From assembly GCA_900544095.1 (NCBI GenBank), contig UQTV01000001.1:310001-374000 (forward strand): a stretch of 64,000 bases of DNA, written 5' to 3'. The notes under the pieces are model-generated. The model saw only the letters and a program-made list of their open reading frames with translations, did not search any database and was not told where the DNA came from. Positions 14,443-23,880 of the stretch are shown here, piece after piece. The position numbers and the translations under genes are program-made. Within the stretch, counting starts at the first letter, position 1, and each line of letters starts with the position of its first letter. Source of the stretch: an uncultured Collinsella sp. Its GTDB lineage: Bacteria > Actinomycetota > Coriobacteriia > Coriobacteriales > Coriobacteriaceae.

Positions 14443-17016
14443 CTAGAACGTCTGCTCGTAGTCGCTGTGTTTTTTGGCCGAACGCACCAGGAACTCCTGG
14501 TTGGTGTTGGTGCCCTTAAGACCCTTGATAAACGATGCGGCTGCGCGCTCGGTGTTGTTCATGCCGGCAAGAATGCGACGCAGACCAAAGACAAACGGAC
14601 GCATCTGCTCGTCGACCAACAGGTCCTCGTTACGCGTACCGGAGGCAACGGGGTCGATAGCCGGGAAGATGCGGCGGTCGGCCAGGTCGCGGTCGAGCTT
14701 AAGCTCCATGTTGCCGGTGCCCTTGAACTCCTCAAAGATGACTTCGTCCATCTTGGAACCGGTGTCGATGAGGGCAGAGGCCAGGATGGTAAGCGAGCCA
14801 CCGTTCTCGATATTGCGGGCTGCACCCAGGAAGCGCTTGGGCGGATATAGGGCCGCCGAATCGACGCCGCCCGAAAGGATGCGGCCCGAGGCGGGAGCCG
14901 CCAAGTTGTAGGCGCGGGCGAGGCGCGTGATGGAGTCGAGCACCACCACGACGTCGCCACCCAGCTCTACGATGCGCTTGGCGCGCTCGATGACGAGCTC
15001 TGCCACGCGGGTGTGGTTGTCGGCAGGCATATCGAAGGTCGACGCCACAACCTCGCCCTTGATGGAACGCTGCATATCGGTGACCTCTTCGGGGCGCTCG
15101 TCGACGAGCAGGCAGATGAGGTGCACCTCGGGGTTGTTAATCGAGATAGACTGGCAGATCTTCTTGAGGATCGTGGTCTTGCCGGCCTTGGGCGGGGACA
15201 CGATCAGGCCGCGCTGGCCCTTGCCGATCGGTGACACGATGTCGATGGCGCGGCCGGTAATAGAGTCCTTGCCGTGCTCCATGCGCAGCGGCTCGTTGGG
15301 ATAGACCGGGGTGAGGTCGCCGAACTTGGGACGGTTGCGAATCTGCTCGGGGTCCAGACCGTTGACGGTCGTGATTTTGGCGAGGCCGGCGCGCTTGTCG
15401 CCGCCGCGCGAAGGACGCAGCGAGCCCTCGATGACGTCGCCCGTGCGCAGGCGCGCGGAGCGGATGAGGTAGGCGGGCACGAAGGCGTCGTCGTTGGACT
15501 TCATGTAGCCATGGGCGTGGATGATGCCGGAGCTGTCCGGGCGAATCTGCAGAATGCCCTTGATGTCGCGGAAGCCCTCGGCCTTCGCAGCGGTGACGTA
15601 GATTTCCTCGACGAGCTCAGCCTTCTTTTTGCCGGTCGTCTCGATCTCGAACTCTTTTGCCTTCTCGCGCAGCTCGGCGACCTTCATGGCCGCAAGCTCC
15701 TCGCGCGAAAGCGTTGGCTCGGTGGGAGCGGCATTACGCTCCTTGTTGCGTTGCTTGCGATCGCGCTGGCGGTTGCGACGGTCGTTGTTGCGCTCGTCCT
15801 TGCGCTCGTTGCGCTCGTCGTTGCGCTTGTGCTGGCGACGGTTGGGGCGAGCGCCGTCTTCGCCCTCGGCGGGGGCGGCACCATCGGTTGCGGTGGTGTC
15901 AACATTGGCCGCAGCGGCGTCATTGGCCTCGGCGCCGGAATCGACCTGCGCTTCGACATCAGCATGCTGCTCGGCGGCCTTGGCCTTAACGGACTTCTTG
16001 CGACCGCGCTTGAGCTTCTCGGATGCAGGCTGTTCGACGTCCTGGGGCTCGACGGCATCAGTCGATGCATCGGCGGTCGTCTCGGCGGAATCCTCGGACG
16101 CGCCCTTCTTGGCAGCCTTAGCCTTGGACGTGCGCTTAGCAGCAGTGCGACGCCTGCGACCGGGACGGACGCCGGCGGGCTCGGCATCGGCAGAAACGGC
16201 CTCGGAAGTCGTAGCATCCTGGACGGGTTCATCGGCAGCAGTTGAGGACTTGGCGGTCGCCGCAGCATCCCGAGCGGCGGCGGCTGCGGCTGCGGCCTTC
16301 TCGGCCTCGACAAAGGCCTTAGGCTTGCGACCGCGACGGTGCGGGCGCAAAGCCGGATCGACAACGGGAACTTCGCTGGCCTCGACAGGCGCAGCGGGCT
16401 CAACAGACGATGCACCCTCCCCTGCCGCGGAACGGACCGAAGCCTCAGTGGGCTCGGGGACTACCTGTTCCGCAACCTGCTCGGCCTTAGCAGCCGTGCG
16501 ACGGCGTGTGCGCGGTGCCAGCTTCTCGGTCGGCTGGTCGGCGGCAGGAACCTCGGTGGCGGCAGGGGTCTCGAGTACAGACGGAGCTGCAAGCTCGGTC
16601 AGAGCCGCGGCCTCGCGCTCGGCAGCACGACGGCGGGCGCGCACCACCTGAGCCTCGCTAATCTGCGCCAACGCACGTGCCTGCGCGACCTCATCGGAAA
16701 TCGGCGCCGAGGAGTCAGCTGCAACGGTGAGCTTGGCGCGCGTCGTGCGCGTGGTACGGCGCTTTGGCTTGGTGACCTCCTCGCCGTCAGCGGCAGGCTT
16801 GGCCGTGCGGCGCGTGCGCTTGGGCTTTGCCGGAGCAGCCTCCTCACCAGTTGCAGGCACGGCCTTCTCAGCCGCTACAGGCATAGGCGTCGAAGCAGCC
16901 TTAGGCGTCTCAGGAGCCGAGGCTTGCGCGGGCGCCGCGACCTGGTCCGACGCAACCGGTGCAGCGGGAGCGGCCTGCGTCGTCGTTATTTCGTTTTCTT
17001 GCTGTTGATCAGACAC
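14443..17016 (-). CDS. rho: transcription termination factor Rho with a long disordered N-terminal extension
   Basis: An 857-residue Rho; the usual length is about 420. The core begins near residue 436 (LSREELAAMKVAELREKAKEF, the Rho N-terminal helical domain), followed by the RNA-binding cold-shock-like domain (GILQIRPDSSGIIHAHGYM), the Walker A motif PPKAGKTT near residue 610 and the Walker B region VVVVLDSITRLARAY, then the Q/R-loop end. The 435-residue extension is low in complexity, alternating Ala/Glu/Pro stretches with basic clusters such as HRRGRKPK, RPGRRRR and KRGRKK, which resemble AT-hooks, and ends in an Asn/Asp/Arg-rich run. Such inserts occur in actinobacterial Rho and increase RNA binding. 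The hexamer unwinds RNA and releases RNA polymerase. Single gene with its own terminator. Confidence 0.97.
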   Translation of the reverse strand: MSDQQQENEITTTQAAPAAPVASDQVAAPAQASAPETPKAASTPMPVAAEKAVPATGEEAAPAKPKRTRRTAKPAADGEEVTKPKRRTTRTTRAKLTVAADSSAPISDEVAQARALAQISEAQVVRARRRAAEREAAALTELAAPSVLETPAATEVPAADQPTEKLAPRTRRRTAAKAEQVAEQVVPEPTEASVRSAAGEGASSVEPAAPVEASEVPVVDPALRPHRRGRKPKAFVEAEKAAAAAAAARDAAATAKSSTAADEPVQDATTSEAVSADAEPAGVRPGRRRRTAAKRTSKAKAAKKGASEDSAETTADASTDAVEPQDVEQPASEKLKRGRKKSVKAKAAEQHADVEAQVDSGAEANDAAAANVDTTATDGAAPAEGEDGARPNRRQHKRNDERNERKDERNNDRRNRQRDRKQRNKERNAAPTEPTLSREELAAMKVAELREKAKEFEIETTGKKKAELVEEIYVTAAKAEGFRDIKGILQIRPDSSGIIHAHGYMKSNDDAFVPAYLIRSARLRTGDVIEGSLRPSRGGDKRAGLAKITTVNGLDPEQIRNRPKFGDLTPVYPNEPLRMEHGKDSITGRAIDIVSPIGKGQRGLIVSPPKAGKTTILKKICQSISINNPEVHLICLLVDERPEEVTDMQRSIKGEVVASTFDMPADNHTRVAELVIERAKRIVELGGDVVVVLDSITRLARAYNLAAPASGRILSGGVDSAALYPPKRFLGAARNIENGGSLTILASALIDTGSKMDEVIFEEFKGTGNMELKLDRDLADRRIFPAIDPVASGTRNEDLLVDEQMRPFVFGLRRILAGMNNTERAAASFIKGLKGTNTNQEFLVRSAKKHSDYEQTF

Positions 17017-17270
17017 AGTGTTTGCTCAACTTTCTTTTCAAGCCCTGTGATCACATGCTCCCTGCATAAACCTTCAGGGCGGCTAAACAGTCTAGTTCCG
17101 TTCAAAACGACGGACATCATTGATCTGTATCGAGATGATTGCGTCAACTACGCAGCGTTAGTGTAACACAACCGCCGCCACCTGCAACTTAGTCATTGGG
17201 GACGTTCTTAAACGACTAGTCAAAAGGGACACTCTTTGTTTGCCACCCACAAATCTGACTGCCTCCGCCA

Positions 17271-17420
17271 AAACTATGGCGGTTTACTACGATGAATCGC
17301 TCAACCGCGACCACTCCGAAACTTGTTGAACTAAAACCGCAGGTAGATGCCTTGCACTTTTTAGCAAAAAGCCGGCGTGGTTAGAATTCCTCAATTCGTC
17401 GTAGTAAACCGGCATAGTTT
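17271..17420. repeat. long imperfect inverted repeat between rho and argS
   Basis: Arms at 17271-17297 and 17394-17420 match at 25 of 27 positions, with a 96-nt loop. The arms carry the motif GGTTTACTACGA. Two mismatches are a C/G swap and a T/C change. It lies in the 528-bp rho-argS interval, which otherwise contains the rho promoter area, a GGGACGTTC-type repeat fragment at about 17199-17240 and the argS terminator; no gene is visible there. Confidence 0.75.
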
Positions 17421-17465
17421 CGTATTTCTAGCAGCTCCAAATTCATCAATACGTCGGCGTTTGCG

Positions 17466-17498
17466 AAAAAAGCCCGACCTCCGTGGGAGATCGGGCTT
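17466..17498 (-). terminator. argS terminator
   Basis: Minus-strand hairpin AGCCCGATCTCC with a complementary GGAGGTCGGGCT arm followed by TTTTTTCGC, just past the argS stop. Confidence 0.85.
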
Positions 17499-17544
17499 AT
17501 AGGCCTCAGTTAAACCAAACCTACACGGTCAAATGACCCGCAGG

Positions 17545-19398
17545 TTACATCTGCTCGGGCGCGGAAACGCCAACGAGGGTGAGCACCAGGGCGAGCGTCA
17601 CGCGGACGGCATCGCAAGCGGCCAGACGGGCACGCGAAAGCTCGGGGTCGACGGGACGGCCCTCGCTCGGCAGCACCTGGCAGGCAGCGTAGAAGCTGTG
17701 GAAGTCACCGGCGAGTTCCTCGGCAAAGTGGGTCAGACGGAACGGGGCGCGATCGCGAGCACAGCTGGCGATCAGGTCGGTGAGCTCGTTGAGCTTGCGC
17801 GAAAGGGCGAGCTCGGTCGGGTCGGTCAGCAGCGAGTAATCGACGTTCTCACCGATGGCCTTGGCGGCAACGGCCTTCATGCCCATCTCGTCGGCCTGCT
17901 CGGCGGTAACGTCGGCGGCACGGCGCAGGATGGAGCACACGCGGGCGTGAGCATACTGCACGTAATAGACCGGGTTGGAGTTGTCGCGCTTCTTAACGGC
18001 CTCGATGTCGAAGTCGACCATCTGGTTGGAGCTCTTGGAGATGAGCGTGTAGCGAGCGGCATCGGAGCCAACCTCGTCGACGAGCTCCTGAAGGGTCACC
18101 ATGGTGCCCTTGCGCTTGGACATACGGACGGGCGTGCCGTTACGCAGCAGGTTGACGAGCTGGCCCAGTAGAACCTCGAACTTGCCGGGGTAACCCAGAG
18201 CGTCGCAGACGCAGCGGACGCGCTCGATGTAACCGTGGTGGTCGGCGCCCCAGATGTCGATGACGTGGTCGACGCGCTGGAACTTATCCCAGTGATAGGC
18301 GACGTCGGAGGCGAAGTAGGTGTACTCGCCGTCGGACTTGATCAGGACGCGGTCCTTGTCGTCGCCCAGATCGGTGGAGCGGAACCACAGGGCGCCGTCC
18401 TTGGTGTAGAGGTAGCCCATCTTGTCGAGCTTCTCAAAAGCGCGGTCGACGGCGGAGGTGCCGGCGGTCTCGCCCTCGGTGTCCTTCACATACAGCGAGC
18501 GCTCGGAGTACCAACGGTCAAAGTCGCAGTTGACGGCGTGGCAGAGGTCGCGCATGTTGTCGACCATCTTCACGTAGCCGCGCTCACGGAAGCTCTCCAT
18601 ACGCTCCTGCGGATCGGCGTCGACCCACTTGTCGCCGTCGGTGCGCCAGAACTCGGCGGCCTCGTCGATGATGTAGTCGCCGCCGTAAGAGTCCTTGCCC
18701 AAGGTCTCGGCAAAGTTGTCCTGATACGGATGGGTCTCGGGGTGCTCGTCGTTCTCGTCGGCAACAAAGGCGTCACGGTCGGCGATCAGCAGCTTGTGAG
18801 CCTCGTCGATATCAACGCCCTGCTTGGCGATGATGTCGGCAAGCTGCATATAGCGCGTGCTGATGGAGTTGCCGAAGGTGTTCATCTGAGAGCCGTGGTC
18901 ATTGATGTAGAACTCACGCTGGATCTCATAGCCGGCGTGGTCCATAACGCGGCAGAGCGAATCGCCCAGCGCGGCCCAGCGGCCGTGGCCGATGTGCATG
19001 GGGCCGACGGGGTTGGCGGAAACGAACTCGACCTGGGTCTTCAGGCCACCACCGACGTTGGACTTAGCGAAGTCCATGCCCTTCTCGCGAGCCTCGCCAA
19101 AGATGGCATTCTTGACGGCAACGGAGAGGTAGAAGTTGATGAAACCGGGGCCTGCGATCTCAACCTTCTCGATCGCGGGATCCTCGGGCATATGGGCAAC
19201 GATGGCCTCGGCGATCTTGCGCGGGGCGCAGTGGGCCAGCTTGGCGGACTTCAGGGCCATGGTGGAGGTCCACTCGCCATGAGAAGTATCAGCCGGTCGC
19301 TCGATAGCGCAATCGTCAAGTTCAAATGCGGAAAGGTCGCCGGCCTCCTGGGCCGCTGCAAGCGCAGCGCGTACCAGCTCTTCAATCTTCTCGGGCAT
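17545..19398 (-). CDS. argS: arginyl-tRNA synthetase
   Basis: A 617-residue class I aminoacyl-tRNA synthetase that charges tRNA-Arg. The start at 19398 is fixed by AAGGAGG 5 nt upstream. An N-terminal ArgRS-specific domain (residues 1-110) precedes the catalytic core with the HIGH signature at residues 135-138 (VGPMHIGHGR); the KMSK equivalent is VRMSKRKGTMVTL, and a DALR anticodon-binding domain follows to the end (YVQYAHARVCSIL...). ArgRS usually needs tRNA for amino-acid activation. The gene stands alone, divergent from the CarD-type gene across a 340-bp intergenic region. Confidence 0.97.
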   Translation of the reverse strand: MPEKIEELVRAALAAAQEAGDLSAFELDDCAIERPADTSHGEWTSTMALKSAKLAHCAPRKIAEAIVAHMPEDPAIEKVEIAGPGFINFYLSVAVKNAIFGEAREKGMDFAKSNVGGGLKTQVEFVSANPVGPMHIGHGRWAALGDSLCRVMDHAGYEIQREFYINDHGSQMNTFGNSISTRYMQLADIIAKQGVDIDEAHKLLIADRDAFVADENDEHPETHPYQDNFAETLGKDSYGGDYIIDEAAEFWRTDGDKWVDADPQERMESFRERGYVKMVDNMRDLCHAVNCDFDRWYSERSLYVKDTEGETAGTSAVDRAFEKLDKMGYLYTKDGALWFRSTDLGDDKDRVLIKSDGEYTYFASDVAYHWDKFQRVDHVIDIWGADHHGYIERVRCVCDALGYPGKFEVLLGQLVNLLRNGTPVRMSKRKGTMVTLQELVDEVGSDAARYTLISKSSNQMVDFDIEAVKKRDNSNPVYYVQYAHARVCSILRRAADVTAEQADEMGMKAVAAKAIGENVDYSLLTDPTELALSRKLNELTDLIASCARDRAPFRLTHFAEELAGDFHSFYAACQVLPSEGRPVDPELSRARLAACDAVRVTLALVLTLVGVSAPEQM

Positions 19399-19740
19399 AG
19401 ATCCTCCTTGTGTTAAAGCCCCCGAGCTCTTGGTCACTCGTAGGGCAAAAGCCAGAGTTTGTAGCACTCTATCACAAGCGACGGGCACTGTCGCAGGGTA
19501 AAGCTAATAGATATTGCATATGCACAAAAATGACTACAGCTTGCATGGAGTCACTCAAAGATGCCGGTCTGCCTGCAGATTATGCAGGCGTTGAAAATGC
19601 ATAAAGGTGTGAATGAGCTGTGTCTTTTATCGAATACTCTTACCTATCAGAATTGTGTGGTTTTCCTGCATAAAGTAAGGGTTTGCGCACGTCAGCATGT
19701 TATTCTAGACATACGTAAATTCGTATAAGTTGGAGGTAGC
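19399..19740. promoter_or_regulatory. argS / carD-type divergent promoter region with repeated TGCAT motifs
   Basis: The 342-bp interval contains TTGCATATGCA (19514-19524), GCATGG near 19542, a CTGCAGATTATGCAG stem-loop near 19572-19588, AATGCATAA (19597-19604) and CTGCATAA (19666-19673). TGCAT pairs recall actinobacterial ArgR boxes, which would make sense in front of argS, but the match is loose. A GGAGG ribosome-binding site for the plus-strand gene ends it. No gene seen. Confidence 0.35.
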
Positions 19741-20226
19741 ATGTTCTCAATCGGTCAACACGTCATTCATCCGGGTCAGGGAGTCTGCACCGTCGTCGGT
19801 TTTAGGGACGACACGCCGCAGCCCATGCTGTTGCTCGAGACCAAGCAGGGACATGCGCAGACGATCCTCATGTACCCCGTGGCGCAGGCCGATCGTTTGC
19901 ATGCCGCCATCTCCCAACAAGATGCCGAGCACCTGCTGAGCCACTATGACGAGCTGGAGTGCGACACCTTTACCGAGCGTAACAGCTCGCTTGAGGAGAC
20001 GCACTTTAAGCAGCAGCTCAAGCTGGGCGCGCCCGAGACGGTCCGCGTGGCAAAGACCATGATGCACCGCATTCGCCAGGCCGAGGAAGCTGATAAAAAG
20101 CCCAGCTCTTACTACATGCGTGTACTCAAGGAAGCCAAGCGCCGCTCCATTGAGGAGTTCGCCGTGGCCCTGGGCGTCACCGAAGAGGACGCCGAAGCCC
20201 GCCTAGCCCAAGCCGCCCTCAACTAA
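19741..20226 (+). CDS. CarD-family RNA-polymerase-binding regulator
   Basis: A 161-residue protein with the CarD/CdnL/TRCF N-terminal domain at residues 1-60 (MFSIGQHVIHPGQGVCTVVGF, close to the family's 'f..Gd.VvyP.hGvg.V..i'). The C-terminal part is all-helical (YYMRVLKEAKRRSIEEFAVALGVTEEDAEARLAQA), as in CdnL. Such proteins bind the RNA polymerase beta subunit and stabilise the open promoter complex, mainly at rRNA and other strong promoters. The ribosome-binding site is TTGGAGG. Followed directly by a palindromic repeat that can serve as terminator. Confidence 0.88.
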   Translation: MFSIGQHVIHPGQGVCTVVGFRDDTPQPMLLLETKQGHAQTILMYPVAQADRLHAAISQQDAEHLLSHYDELECDTFTERNSSLEETHFKQQLKLGAPETVRVAKTMMHRIRQAEEADKKPSSYYMRVLKEAKRRSIEEFAVALGVTEEDAEARLAQAALN

Positions 20227-20238
20227 CCCATCCGCGCC

Positions 20239-20280
20239 AAAACCACCACAAAGGGGACAGGCACCTTTGTGGTGGTTTTT
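20239..20280 (+). repeat. ACCACCACAAAG palindrome, copy 1
   Basis: Arms of 16 bp (AAAACCACCACAAAGG and complement) around GGACAGGCA, followed by TTTTTT. Doubles as the terminator of the CarD-type gene. One of eight copies in the window. Confidence 0.9.
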
Positions 20281-20342
20281 TCGTTCTAGTCGTTCTAGTA
20301 GTATTCATTCTTAGCGATACCTGCGAGCACAAGGAGTCTTTT

Positions 20343-20942
20343 ATGGCAGAGCCACTTTCCGCCGGAATCACCCGCGACCGTGCGTTCGAATTGCTCAACG
20401 AGCACAATAAGGACCCGTTCCACATCACCCACGGCGAAACGGTCGAGGGCACCATGCGCTACTTTGCGCGCGAGTTCGACCCCGAGAACGAGGAGTTTTG
20501 GGGCATCGTCGGTCTGCTGCACGACCTAGATTGGGAGGAGCATGAGGACGACCCCATGAACCACACCATCTATGCGGCCGAGATCCTTGAAGGCGAGGGC
20601 GCCTCTCCCGATCTCATTCGCGCCATTCAGACGCACACGTCGGACTTCAACACCTCGCTGCCCAAGCCCGAGCTGCAGATGGAAAAGATCCTGTTTGCCT
20701 GCGACGAGCTCACCGGCTTGATCGGTGCTGCCGTCATCATGCGTCCGAGTAAGAGCGTCATGGACTTTACGACCAAGTCGCTCAAGAAAAAGTTCAAGGA
20801 CAAGCGCTTTGCCGCCGGCTGCTCGCGCGACGTGATTACGCAGGGTGCCGAGATGCTGGGCTGGGAGCTCCCCGAGCTCTTCGACCGTACCATCGCGGCC
20901 ATGCAGTCCTTCGCCCCCGACCGCGACACCTTTCAGGCTTAA
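20343..20942 (+). CDS. HD-domain hydrolase
   Basis: A 199-residue predicted HD-superfamily metal-dependent phosphohydrolase. The metal ligands visible are H (HITHGETVEGT), the HD pair in GLLHDLDWEEH, and a later His in AIQTHTSDF; the closing Asp is in FACDELTGLIGA. Domain pattern and length match the uncharacterised single-domain HD hydrolases (HDIG-like). Substrate is probably a nucleotide or similar phosphate ester but cannot be told from sequence. Flanked on both sides by copies of the ACCACCACAAAG palindrome. Confidence 0.85.
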   Translation: MAEPLSAGITRDRAFELLNEHNKDPFHITHGETVEGTMRYFAREFDPENEEFWGIVGLLHDLDWEEHEDDPMNHTIYAAEILEGEGASPDLIRAIQTHTSDFNTSLPKPELQMEKILFACDELTGLIGAAVIMRPSKSVMDFTTKSLKKKFKDKRFAAGCSRDVITQGAEMLGWELPELFDRTIAAMQSFAPDRDTFQA

Positions 20943-20946
20943 TTCC

Positions 20947-20988
20947 AAAACCACCACAAAGGGGACAGGCACCTTTGTGGTGGTTTTT
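20947..20988 (+). repeat. ACCACCACAAAG palindrome, copy 2
   Basis: Same 16-bp arms and GGGGACAGGCAC core as copy 1, same orientation, ending in TTTTTG between the convergent HD hydrolase and proA genes. Confidence 0.9.
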
Positions 20989-21001
20989 GTTTGCGCGGGC
21001 G

Positions 21002-22288
21002 TTAGGGGCGGACCTGGCCGGTGCCTCGGAGCTTGTATTTGTAGGTGGTGAGGGCCTCGGCGGCAAAGGGGCCGCGGGCGTGGAGCTTTTGGGTCGAGAT
21101 GCCAATCTCGGCGCCCAGGCCAAACTCGCCGCCGTCGGTAAAGCGCGTGCTGGCGTTGGCATACACGGCCGAGGCATCGACCTCGTCCAGGAAGCGCTCG
21201 CAAGCATCCGTGTCCTCTGCAACGATGGCCTCGGAGTGCATCGTGCCGTAGCGGTTGATGTGCGCGATGGCCTCGTCCTCGTTCGCCACGACCTTCACGC
21301 TCATCTCGAGCGCCAGATACTCGCGACCCCAGTCCTCCTCAGTCGCGGCAACGTAGTCATCGCCCTCGGCAAGCCCGGCGTCGGCGCATGCGGCGCACGT
21401 GGCCTCGTCGCCGTGAATGAGCACGCCGTGGTCATGCAGCACGGCCACGACCGCGGGCAAAAACGCATCGGCCACGGCACGGTCGACCAGCAGCGACTCG
21501 GCGGCATTGCACACGCCCACGCGCTGCGTCTTAGCGTTGACGATAATATTGAGCGCTTTATCGAAGTCGGCGGATTCATGCACGTAGATGTGGCAGTTAC
21601 CCGTGCCCGTCTCGATCACCGGAACGAGCGACTCGCGCACGCAGCGCTGGATCAGGCCCGCACCGCCACGCGGAATGAGCACATCGACGACGCCGCGGAG
21701 CTTCATGAGCTCGCCGGTGGCCTCGCGGTCGGTAGACTCGATCATCGACACGGCCTCGCGCGGGAAGCCCTTGGCCTCGAGCGCATCGGCCAGCAGTTCG
21801 GCAATCATGGCACACGAGTGATAGGCCAGCGAGCCGCCGCGCAGAATGCAGGCGTTGCCGGTGCGGATGCAGATGCCCGCGGCGTCGGCCGTCACGTTGG
21901 GGCGCGCCTCGTACACCATGGCGACCAGGCCCAACGGCACGCTCACGCGGGTGAGGTCCACGCCGCTTGCGAGCACGCGGTGGTCGAGCACGCGGCCGAC
22001 AGAATCGGGCAGCTCGGCGAGCTTCTCCAGGCCGGCGACCATACCCTCAACGCGCTCGGGCGTCAGCAGCAGACGGTCGAGGAGCCCCGCCGAGGTCCCC
22101 GCATCGCGCGCGGCGGACATATCGAGCTCGTTGGCGGCGACGATGGAGTCGATACCGTTGCGCAGCGCTGCGGCCATGGCGCGCACGGCCTCCTGGCGCT
22201 GCTCGTCGCTCGCCGTGGCAAGCGAGGCCGACGCTGCCTTAGCGGCAACGGCAAGATCGTGGACATACGTGGCTATATCGACCGACAT
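21002..22288 (-). CDS. proA: glutamate-5-semialdehyde dehydrogenase (gamma-glutamyl phosphate reductase)
   Basis: A 428-residue aldehyde-dehydrogenase-fold enzyme that reduces gamma-glutamyl phosphate to glutamate semialdehyde with NADPH, second step of proline synthesis. Diagnostic blocks are VPLGLVAMVYEARPNVTADAA, the LRGGSLAYHSC substrate region, IPRGGAGLIQ and the catalytic cysteine in RVGVCNAAESLLVD. The length is normal. proB is 1.8 kb upstream on the same strand, separated by an oppositely oriented hydrolase gene, so the usual proBA operon is split. The region before the start (TAGGAGAAAGGGCCGCCC) contains the ribosome-binding site. Confidence 0.96.
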   Translation of the reverse strand: MSVDIATYVHDLAVAAKAASASLATASDEQRQEAVRAMAAALRNGIDSIVAANELDMSAARDAGTSAGLLDRLLLTPERVEGMVAGLEKLAELPDSVGRVLDHRVLASGVDLTRVSVPLGLVAMVYEARPNVTADAAGICIRTGNACILRGGSLAYHSCAMIAELLADALEAKGFPREAVSMIESTDREATGELMKLRGVVDVLIPRGGAGLIQRCVRESLVPVIETGTGNCHIYVHESADFDKALNIIVNAKTQRVGVCNAAESLLVDRAVADAFLPAVVAVLHDHGVLIHGDEATCAACADAGLAEGDDYVAATEEDWGREYLALEMSVKVVANEDEAIAHINRYGTMHSEAIVAEDTDACERFLDEVDASAVYANASTRFTDGGEFGLGAEIGISTQKLHARGPFAAEALTTYKYKLRGTGQVRP

Positions 22289-22400
22289 GGGCGGCCCTTT
22301 CTCCTAGAAGTTTGCAACCATGGTAGCCGATTTGCGCATGGCCTCGCCCGCGGCGGTAGAATTGGTCAACCCGAAACACCGCAACGAACGGAAGACTCAC

Positions 22401-23819
22401 ATGGCCCTCATCACTTCGTACCACGTCCCCGGCCTGTATGTTGAGGACCACAGCATCGATGTCCCCCTCGACTGGCGCGGGCTGGACCCCATGCTTTTGG
22501 CCGTCGGCAGCACCATGCGCCGCGGCGCCATGCCGGCACCCATCGCCGGCGCACCCGAGAGCATCAAGCTTTTCTACCGCGTGGTCTGCGCACCCGACCG
22601 CATCAACGACGACCTGCCGCTCCTTCTGTTTTTGCAGGGCGGCCCCGGCGGCGAGAGCCCGCGTCCGCTGTCGCCCACAAGCGATGGCTGGATCGAGGAG
22701 GCCGTCAAGCACTTCCGCGTGGTCCTTCCCGACCAGCGCGGCACCGGACGCAGTAACTGCGTGGACGGACGCACGATCAAGGCACTGGGTGATCGCGCAA
22801 CGGCCGCCGGCGCCGATACAGCACGCTCACAGGCGGACTTCCTCAAGCGCCACCTCGCCAGCTCCATCGTGCGCGATTTTGAATACCTGCGACTGGTGGG
22901 TTTTGGCGGCAAGCCGTGGGTCACGCTCGGCCAGAGCTACGGCGGCTTTTTGACGCTGAGCTATCTGTCGCTCTTCCCCGAGGGCGTGGCGGCGAGCTTT
23001 ACCTGCGGCGGCATCCCCCACGTGCCGGCGAGCGCCAGCGAGGTCTACGCGCACACCTTCCCGCGCATGGCCGCCAAGACGCAGCAGTATTACGACCGCT
23101 ACCCCGCCGACGTCGAGCGCGTGGCAGCCCTGGCCGATGCGCTCGAGGCACAGAAGCCCGTGCTGCCCGACGGCTCGCCGATGACGGTCGAGCGCCTACA
23201 GCTCATGGGCAGCGACTTTGGCATGAAGCCGAGCTTTGAACGCATGCATTGGATTATCGATCACGCTTTTGTTGATGGCGACGGCACGCTGACCTGCGAC
23301 GCCTCGGTATCTGACAGCCTTTTGATGCGCGCCTTCGAGCGCACCAACACGCGTACAAACCCGCTGTACTGGACACTGCAGGAGTTCATCTACGCCGACG
23401 GCGATACCATGCCCATTCGCTGGGCCGCGGCAGAAGAGAAGGCACACCGTGCCGAGTTCGACACCCTCGCGCGCCCGCTCATGTTTACCGGCGAGGCCAT
23501 GTTCCCGTGGATGTTTGAGCAAATGCCCGAACTTAAGCCGTTTAAACCCGCCATGGACCTGCTGATGGAAGACACCAGCTGGGACAAGATCTACGACCCG
23601 CAGCGCCTGGCCTGCAACGAGGTGCCGCTCCAGGCCGCGGTGTATTTCGACGACATGTACGTCGATTCGGGCCTGCAGCTCGATACGCTCAGCCGCGTGG
23701 GCAACTCGCACGCCTGGGTGACCAACGAGTTCGAGCACGACGGCCTGCACGGCAGCGTGGTGTTCAAGCACCTCTTCGACGAAGCACTCAACCGCGGAGA
23801 CCTACGCCAGATCTTCTAG
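22401..23819 (+). CDS. S33-family alpha/beta hydrolase, prolyl-aminopeptidase-like
   Basis: A 472-residue alpha/beta hydrolase. The oxyanion region LFLQGGPGGESPRP and the block VVLPDQRGTGRSNCVDGRT are the signature of the proline iminopeptidase family (HGGPG and DQRGxGRS). The nucleophile is the Ser in GQSYGGFLTL. The acidic and His members are probably in YFDDMYVDSG and the FEHDGLHGS region near the end. The length fits the larger S33 aminopeptidases that release N-terminal proline from peptides. The gene sits between proA and proB on the other strand, so proline synthesis and proline salvage genes are adjacent. The start at ATG 22401 follows GAACGGAAGA; longer frames begin inside the proA promoter. 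Confidence 0.85.
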   Translation: MALITSYHVPGLYVEDHSIDVPLDWRGLDPMLLAVGSTMRRGAMPAPIAGAPESIKLFYRVVCAPDRINDDLPLLLFLQGGPGGESPRPLSPTSDGWIEEAVKHFRVVLPDQRGTGRSNCVDGRTIKALGDRATAAGADTARSQADFLKRHLASSIVRDFEYLRLVGFGGKPWVTLGQSYGGFLTLSYLSLFPEGVAASFTCGGIPHVPASASEVYAHTFPRMAAKTQQYYDRYPADVERVAALADALEAQKPVLPDGSPMTVERLQLMGSDFGMKPSFERMHWIIDHAFVDGDGTLTCDASVSDSLLMRAFERTNTRTNPLYWTLQEFIYADGDTMPIRWAAAEEKAHRAEFDTLARPLMFTGEAMFPWMFEQMPELKPFKPAMDLLMEDTSWDKIYDPQRLACNEVPLQAAVYFDDMYVDSGLQLDTLSRVGNSHAWVTNEFEHDGLHGSVVFKHLFDEALNRGDLRQIF

Positions 23820-23834
23820 CAAAGGAGTGCCCCC

Positions 23835-23870
23835 GCCTGCCGGCACAATAGGAACGTCCCCAAGTGCCGG
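23835..23870 (+). repeat. GGAACGTCCCC-type repeat, single unit
   Basis: TGCCGGCACAATAGGAACGTCCCCAAGTGCCGG-type unit immediately before the 31-bp inverted repeat. The same unit recurs in tandem near 36713 and 58971. Confidence 0.6.
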
Positions 23871-23880
23871 ATGATGTCCT

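Noticed and set aside
20975..22444. A 489-codon plus-strand open frame
   Set aside because: Antisense shadow of proA, which has all family motifs.
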